The notes under the pieces were generated by a model that worked only from the letters and a program-made list of their open reading frames with translations, did not search any database and was not told where the DNA came from. Below are positions 1 to 3,810 of a DNA stretch of 6,256 bases, piece after piece; position 1 is the first letter of the stretch, and each line of letters starts with the position of its first letter. The position numbers were made by a program, and so were the translations under genes. This DNA is from CBFCZU01 sp965602635 (GTDB lineage Bacteria > Planctomycetota > Phycisphaerae > SM23-33), in the NCBI GenBank assembly GCA_965602635.1, contig CBFCZU010000250.1, positions 1-6,256 of the forward strand, read 5' to 3'.

Positions 1-404
1 TCATCAGGATGGTCGAGTCGCGTGGGGCCACCTTCGTAACCGACGATCACTGCACCGGGACACGCTACTTCTGGAATAACGTTGAAGTCGACGGGGATGT
101 ACTGAAGTGCGTGGCGGAGCGCTACGTCAAGCGCGTGCCCTGCCCGTCGAAGGATTGGCCGGAGCGCACGCGCGTCGCCCATGTGCTCGAGTTGGCCAAA
201 GCCTACAACGTGCAGGGCGCGATCGTCGTGCAGCAAAAATTCTGTGATCCCCACGAGCTCGACATCCCGGCCTTGAACAAAGCTCTGAGCCAGGCGGGAA
301 TCAAGACGCTCTTCTTGGAATTCGACGTCACCGTGCCGATCGGCCAGTTCAGAGTCAGGGTCGAGGCCTTCCTCGAGATGCTCCAGGAAGACGACCTCTT
401 TTGA
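1..404 (+). CDS. bzdN: Benzoyl-CoA reductase N subunit (BcrC/BzdN family), 3' part only
   Basis: The last 133 codons of a gene that begins left of the window; the frame is open from base 3 to the TGA at 402-404. It belongs to the 2-hydroxyacyl-CoA dehydratase D-component family (HgdB/HgdC-like, BcrC). Visible family marks are TGTRYFWNN early in the fragment, RVPCPSKDWPERTR in the middle, then QQKFCDPHELD and LFLEFDVTVPIGQ, and a closing EAFLEML helix. The Cys of KFCDPHE (codon 243-245) is at the position of the last of the three Cys that hold the active-site [4Fe-4S] cluster in this family; the other two lie outside the window. Family members are about 380 residues, so roughly two thirds is missing. 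It sits 24 bases before the O subunit, its expected partner in the ring-reducing module. The Bzd assignment rests mainly on the neighbours; a related dearomatising reductase for a substituted benzoyl-CoA is possible. Confidence 0.9.
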   Translation, partial: IRMVESRGATFVTDDHCTGTRYFWNNVEVDGDVLKCVAERYVKRVPCPSKDWPERTRVAHVLELAKAYNVQGAIVVQQKFCDPHELDIPALNKALSQAGIKTLFLEFDVTVPIGQFRVRVEAFLEMLQEDDLF

Positions 405-415
405 CGCTTGACCGC

Positions 416-426
416 GGAAAGGAAAG
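416..426 (+). promoter_or_regulatory. Ribosome binding site that fixes the start of the O subunit
   Basis: A purine-rich GGAAAGGAAAG lies just before the ATG at 429. This favours ATG 429 over the in-frame TTG at 408, which is only three bases after the stop of the preceding gene and would place this purine run inside the coding region. Confidence 0.6.
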
Positions 427-428
427 CG

Positions 429-1745
429 ATGTCGCATAAGCCGAAGTACAAGACGGCGCCCCTCAAGTCCTGGAAGAAGGCCAAGGAGCTGCGCCAGAAA
501 TACTACGAGGACTACGCCCAGGCCCACGAGCGCGGGGGGTTGCGCTGGTCCGGCGGGGCCTGGAGCTTCAGTGCCATCCCTTCCGGCCTGGGGCCGGACG
601 TGTACAGCCTGAGCAGTGAGCCCTATGCCGCCAGCATCGCCTTCAATAAGGAGCTTTCACTCAGGTGCCTCGAGGCCGCCGAGAAAGTAGGCTACGCGCG
701 CGATCTATGTGCTTACATGCGCAACTACTGGGGTTCGGTCATCCTTGACGAGTATGCCTTCGGCGGCAAGTTCCCCAAACCCGATTTCATCTGGCAGGAT
801 CACATTTGTTGTAGCCACGCCAAGTGGTACCAGGTGGTCAGCGACCTGGAGGGTGGCATCCCGCATTTCTCCATGGATGTGGCCGTCGGGCCGTACAATG
901 AAATGAAGCCGCACAAGATCGATTACCTGGTCGGCCAGATGCACGATGGTATCGAGTGGCTGGAGAAAACCACTGGCAGGAAGTACGACGACGAGCTGCT
1001 GATCGACGCGGTCAAAAACGAATTCCGCACTACGTCTACTTGGGCGGAGATCTGTGTCTATAACAAGCACGTTCCGGCACCGCTGGAAGAGAAGACCATG
1101 TACGCGCTCTACGTGTTGGGTACGCTCAACAAGCACGACCGGGAGGTAGCTGACTTCTACGAGGAGCTCCGCGACGAGGTCAAGGAGCGCGTCGAGCAGG
1201 GCATCGCCGCCATCCCGAACGAGCAGTGCCGCCTGATGAGCGACACCCAGCCCCCGTGGGGGTTTTTGAGCATTTTCCGCTACATGGAGGAATTCGGAGC
1301 GATTTCCATAGGCTCGCTTTACACCTTCGGGCTGATCGGGATCTGGGAGGATAAACCGGACGGATCGTGGGGCCCGCGTACCACGCCCATGCAGAAGGGC
1401 ATTGAGATCAAAGATCGGGATCAGGCCCTGCGCCTGTATGCCGACTGGACGCTCAGCAAACCCGAGTGGCAACACTTTTACTCTCCCCATCTCAAGACCG
1501 AAATGATGGTTAGGATTGCCAGGGAATGGCAGCTCAATGGAATCCTGTTGCACTACAACCGCGGCTGCGAGGGTCTTTCGCTGGGCATCGCGGAGAATCG
1601 TCTCGGGCTGATCGAGGCCGGTTTTCCGGTGATGGCGTTCGAGGGGAACATGGGCGACGAGCGCGAGTTCGATGAGGCACGCGTCAAGGCCCGTTTCGAC
1701 GCCTTCATGGAAACGCTCGATGTCAAGAAGAACGGCAGGTCGTAG
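429..1745 (+). CDS. bzdO: Benzoyl-CoA reductase O subunit (BcrB/BzdO family)
   Basis: A 438-residue protein, normal length for BcrB/BzdO, which pairs with the N subunit to form the cytoplasmic active-site module that reduces the aromatic ring of benzoyl-CoA with two electrons. It is a 2-hydroxyacyl-CoA dehydratase D-component homologue. Candidate [4Fe-4S] ligands are C94 (DLCAYMRNYWG), C127 (DHICCSHAKW, next to C128) and C380 (NRGCEGLSLGIAENR). The spacing of 33 between the first two matches the ligand spacing known in a crystallised dehydratase of this family. Other strongly family-like stretches are SIGSLYTFGLIGIWEDKPDG in the middle, KPEWQHFYSPHLKTEMM before the last cluster Cys, and EGNMGDEREF at 405-414. 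The start is ATG 429, supported by a good upstream purine tract. It is followed after 26 bases by the P subunit. The overall resemblance is to the Bzd rather than the Thauera Bcr branch, judged from memory of motifs, without alignment. Confidence 0.93.
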   Translation: MSHKPKYKTAPLKSWKKAKELRQKYYEDYAQAHERGGLRWSGGAWSFSAIPSGLGPDVYSLSSEPYAASIAFNKELSLRCLEAAEKVGYARDLCAYMRNYWGSVILDEYAFGGKFPKPDFIWQDHICCSHAKWYQVVSDLEGGIPHFSMDVAVGPYNEMKPHKIDYLVGQMHDGIEWLEKTTGRKYDDELLIDAVKNEFRTTSTWAEICVYNKHVPAPLEEKTMYALYVLGTLNKHDREVADFYEELRDEVKERVEQGIAAIPNEQCRLMSDTQPPWGFLSIFRYMEEFGAISIGSLYTFGLIGIWEDKPDGSWGPRTTPMQKGIEIKDRDQALRLYADWTLSKPEWQHFYSPHLKTEMMVRIAREWQLNGILLHYNRGCEGLSLGIAENRLGLIEAGFPVMAFEGNMGDEREFDEARVKARFDAFMETLDVKKNGRS

Positions 1746-1771
1746 CGCGCAACCATTGGAGACTGACGAGA

Positions 1772-2536
1772 ATGATTACAGCTGGTATTGATATCGGAGC
1801 TAAGACGGTCAAGGTCGTGCTCGGGCAGGATGGAAAGGTGTTGGCCAGGCGCCTTGTTCCCGCCGGCCTCGACACCGCCGCCGTCACCCAACAGGCTTTG
1901 GATGAGGCGCTGGCCGACAGCGGCCTGAGCAGGGGGCAGGTGGATCGGTTCATGGCTACCGGCGCAGGCCGGAAAGACTGCGCCATTACGGACCAGGAGA
2001 TTACCGAGGTCGGTGCCGCGGCCAAAGGCATTCTCCATGTCTGCAAGTCTTGCCGCACGGTGATCGACGTGGGTGCCGAAGAGGGGCGCACCGTGCGCTG
2101 CGACGAGAACGGCAAGGTAATTGACTTTGCCTATAACGAGAAGTGTGCTGCCGGAGCTGGGACGTTTGCCGAGGGCATGGCCCGGGCGCTCCAGGTCCCC
2201 CTCGAAGAGCTGGGCCCGCTCTCTCTGAAGTCTGAGCAAGCGGTGCAGATGAACGCCCAATGTGCGGTCTTCGCGGAATCCGAGGTTGTTACCTTGATCC
2301 ACAACAAGACGCCCCGCGAGGATATTGCCCGGGCCGTGTTGGACGCAATCGCGAGCCGCATTATCTCGATGCTCAGAAAAGTCGGCTTCGCGAAGGACAT
2401 CGCTCTGATCGGCGGCATGGCTCTCAATCCCGGTTTCGTGAAGGCGATGAAGCGCGGCTTAGAGATGGACGTGTACGTTCCCGAAGACCCCGAGTACATC
2501 GGCGCCCTGGGGGCAGCCCTGGCCGCCGCAGAATAG
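1772..2536 (+). CDS. bzdP: Benzoyl-CoA reductase P subunit, ASKHA ATPase (BzdP-like)
   Basis: A 254-residue member of the BadF/BadG/HgdC (CoA_E_activ) ATPase family. With Q it should form the ATPase dimer that bridges a [4Fe-4S] cluster and pumps electrons into N/O at the cost of ATP. Features in order: phosphate-1 loop GIDIGAKTVK at 5-14; MATGAGRKD at 61-69; phosphate-2 region IDVGAEEGRTV at 98-108; cluster ligand C125 in NEKCAAGAG; ligand C164 in AQCAVFAESE; adenosine region IGGMALNPG at 213-221; C-terminal YIGALGAALAAA. C125 and C164 are 39 apart, as in HgdC (C127/C166). Oddities: the usual DIGGQD becomes DVGAEE, the usual GYGR becomes GAGR, and an extra CxxC (C91, C94) precedes phosphate-2. 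A weak GGAG at 1758-1761 precedes the ATG. It lies 26 bases after O and 40 before Q. Which of the two ATPase genes is P and which Q is set by order and length. Confidence 0.9.
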   Translation: MITAGIDIGAKTVKVVLGQDGKVLARRLVPAGLDTAAVTQQALDEALADSGLSRGQVDRFMATGAGRKDCAITDQEITEVGAAAKGILHVCKSCRTVIDVGAEEGRTVRCDENGKVIDFAYNEKCAAGAGTFAEGMARALQVPLEELGPLSLKSEQAVQMNAQCAVFAESEVVTLIHNKTPREDIARAVLDAIASRIISMLRKVGFAKDIALIGGMALNPGFVKAMKRGLEMDVYVPEDPEYIGALGAALAAAE

Positions 2537-2562
2537 ACGTCGTGAGCTAGCGTGTCTTTATC

Positions 2563-2568
2563 AGGAGG
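2563..2568 (+). promoter_or_regulatory. Strong Shine-Dalgarno site for a TTG start (Q subunit)
   Basis: A perfect AGGAGG sits 8 bases before the TTG at 2577. No in-frame ATG or GTG is suitably placed nearby, so this site is what identifies TTG as the start of the Q subunit. Confidence 0.8.
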
Positions 2569-2576
2569 CCCTGACG

Positions 2577-3479
2577 TTGAGTGAAAAAAAGGAGTTCTGG
2601 CGTTGGAAAGAGTACCGCTGGCACGATGAGGGCGGCGACTGGAGGAATGCCGACATCGTCAGCACCGGCGTGGACATAGGCTCGGTCAGTTCCCAGGCGG
2701 TCATCCTTCTGGACGGCAAGCTCTACGCCTTCAGCAATCAACGCACGGGTTTTGACAGCCCCCAGAGCGCTAATCAGTCCATCAACTGGGCCATGGAAGG
2801 CACGGGGATGACCCTCGAGGATATTCATTATACGGTCGGCACCGGCTACGGCCGGGTCAATGTACCCTTTGCCGACAGAGCCCTCACGGAGATCGCCTGT
2901 CACGCCCGTGGCGGCAACCTCATGTATGGGCCTAGTGTGCGCACCATACTGGACATGGGCGGGCAAGACTGCAAGGCGATTCGCTGCGATGAGCGCGGCA
3001 AAGTCGAAGCCTTCCTGATGAACGACAAGTGTGCGGCCGGAACCGGACGCGGGATGGAGGTCTTCGCGGACCTTCTCTCGGTCCCCGTTGAGGAGGTCGG
3101 TGAGCTCTCCCTCTCGGTGGAGCAGGAGCCTGAGCCGGTTTCAAGCACCTGCGTGGTCTTTGCCAAGTCAGAGGCCTCCGCACTCTTGCGCGCAGGCTGG
3201 CCCAAGAACAAGGTGCTGGCCGCCTACTGTTCGGCGATGGCCCACCGCGTCGTAACACTGCTCGAACGGATCGAGGTGAAGAAGGACTTTGCCATCACAG
3301 GCGGCATCGCCAAGAACAGCGGCGTCGTCAAGCGCCTCGAGCGCGAACTGGGCCTGGAGTCCCTGAAAAGCACATACGATTCGCAAATCGCCGGTGCTTT
3401 AGGCGCGGCGTTGTTCGCACAGGCTTTGGAAACCAAGCGCCGCAAAGCTCGAGACCGCGGCGTGGCGGAAGCGACATGA
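2577..3479 (+). CDS. bzdQ: Benzoyl-CoA reductase Q subunit, ASKHA ATPase (BzdQ)
   Basis: A 300-residue BadF/BadG/HgdC-family ATPase, partner of P in the ATP-driven electron activator. It starts with an aromatic, charged stretch (FWRWKEYRWHDE, residues 7-18) ahead of the core, which fits the Bzd-Q branch. Motifs in order: phosphate-1 GVDIGSVSSQ at 31-40; VGTGYGR at 87-93; canonical phosphate-2 DMGGQD at 126-131; cluster ligand C152 in NDKCAAGTGRG; ligand C192 in SSTCVVFAKSE; adenosine motif TGGIAKN at 241-247; IAGALGAALFA near the end; then a basic tail (KRRKARDR). All nucleotide-binding motifs are intact, in contrast to P. The spacing between the two cluster Cys is 40, one more than in P. Translation starts at TTG 2577 behind a perfect AGGAGG. 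The stop overlaps the start of the ferredoxin gene (ATGA), which suggests translational coupling of the ATPase and its electron donor. Confidence 0.93.
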   Translation: MSEKKEFWRWKEYRWHDEGGDWRNADIVSTGVDIGSVSSQAVILLDGKLYAFSNQRTGFDSPQSANQSINWAMEGTGMTLEDIHYTVGTGYGRVNVPFADRALTEIACHARGGNLMYGPSVRTILDMGGQDCKAIRCDERGKVEAFLMNDKCAAGTGRGMEVFADLLSVPVEEVGELSLSVEQEPEPVSSTCVVFAKSEASALLRAGWPKNKVLAAYCSAMAHRVVTLLERIEVKKDFAITGGIAKNSGVVKRLERELGLESLKSTYDSQIAGALGAALFAQALETKRRKARDRGVAEAT

Positions 3480-3763
3480 TAGCAAACTACGGTTACAAGG
3501 ACGGCTCCGGCGACTACTTTATCGCCATCGACACTGACAAGTGTGACGGCTGCGGCGACTGTGTATCGGCCTGTCCCAACGGGGTTTTCGTTGTCGGGGA
3601 GGATGCAAACGACCCACTACGCGACGAGCCCGTGGCCATGGTGAGCGAAGACCAGCGCAAGAAGCTCAAATACACCTGTGCCCCCTGCAAGCCCGACCGC
3701 AATCGCCCTCCCTTGCCCTGCGTGCAGGCCTGTAAACCAACGGCCATTTCGCATTCATGGTAG
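3476..3763 (+). CDS. bzdM: 2[4Fe-4S] ferredoxin, electron donor to the reductase
   Basis: A 95-residue ferredoxin, probably the low-potential electron carrier that feeds the P/Q ATPase. The first cluster motif is canonical: C23, C26, C29, C33-Pro. The second is stretched: C68 and C71, then ten residues, then C82 and C86 followed by Lys-Pro. A long second-cluster loop recalls the Allochromatium-type ferredoxins, which include the donors of known benzoyl-CoA reductases and have unusually negative potentials. A spacer of 34 residues separates the motifs, much longer than in clostridial ferredoxins. The start overlaps the Q stop by four bases (ATGA), with a weak purine tract (GGCGGAAG, 3464-3471) upstream. 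Its position right after the four reductase subunits matches bzdM in Azoarcus. The protein ends in ISHSW, nine residues after the last Cys, so it lacks the long C-terminal helix of some Allochromatium-type members. Confidence 0.9.
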   Translation: MIANYGYKDGSGDYFIAIDTDKCDGCGDCVSACPNGVFVVGEDANDPLRDEPVAMVSEDQRKKLKYTCAPCKPDRNRPPLPCVQACKPTAISHSW

Positions 3764-3810
3764 TCGTGGCCGGCCCCGACGTCCGCCGATGAACTGGCAC
3801 TGAGCTTGTA

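Noticed and set aside
408..428. TTG at 408 as the start of the O subunit
   Set aside because: It would add seven residues not expected in the family and bury the purine-rich ribosome binding site; ATG 429 is better.
705..1553. 282-residue open frame on the minus strand
   Set aside because: Lies entirely inside the well-supported O subunit gene; no recognisable domain or ribosome binding site. Long antisense frames are expected in GC-rich coding DNA.
1553..2302. 249-residue open frame on the minus strand
   Set aside because: Spans the end of O and most of P, both clear genes; its translation shows no family motif.
3763..3780. Inverted repeat after the ferredoxin stop as a transcription terminator
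   Set aside because: The stem is only six pairs with one mismatch, and no T run follows; the next gene on the strand is functionally linked.
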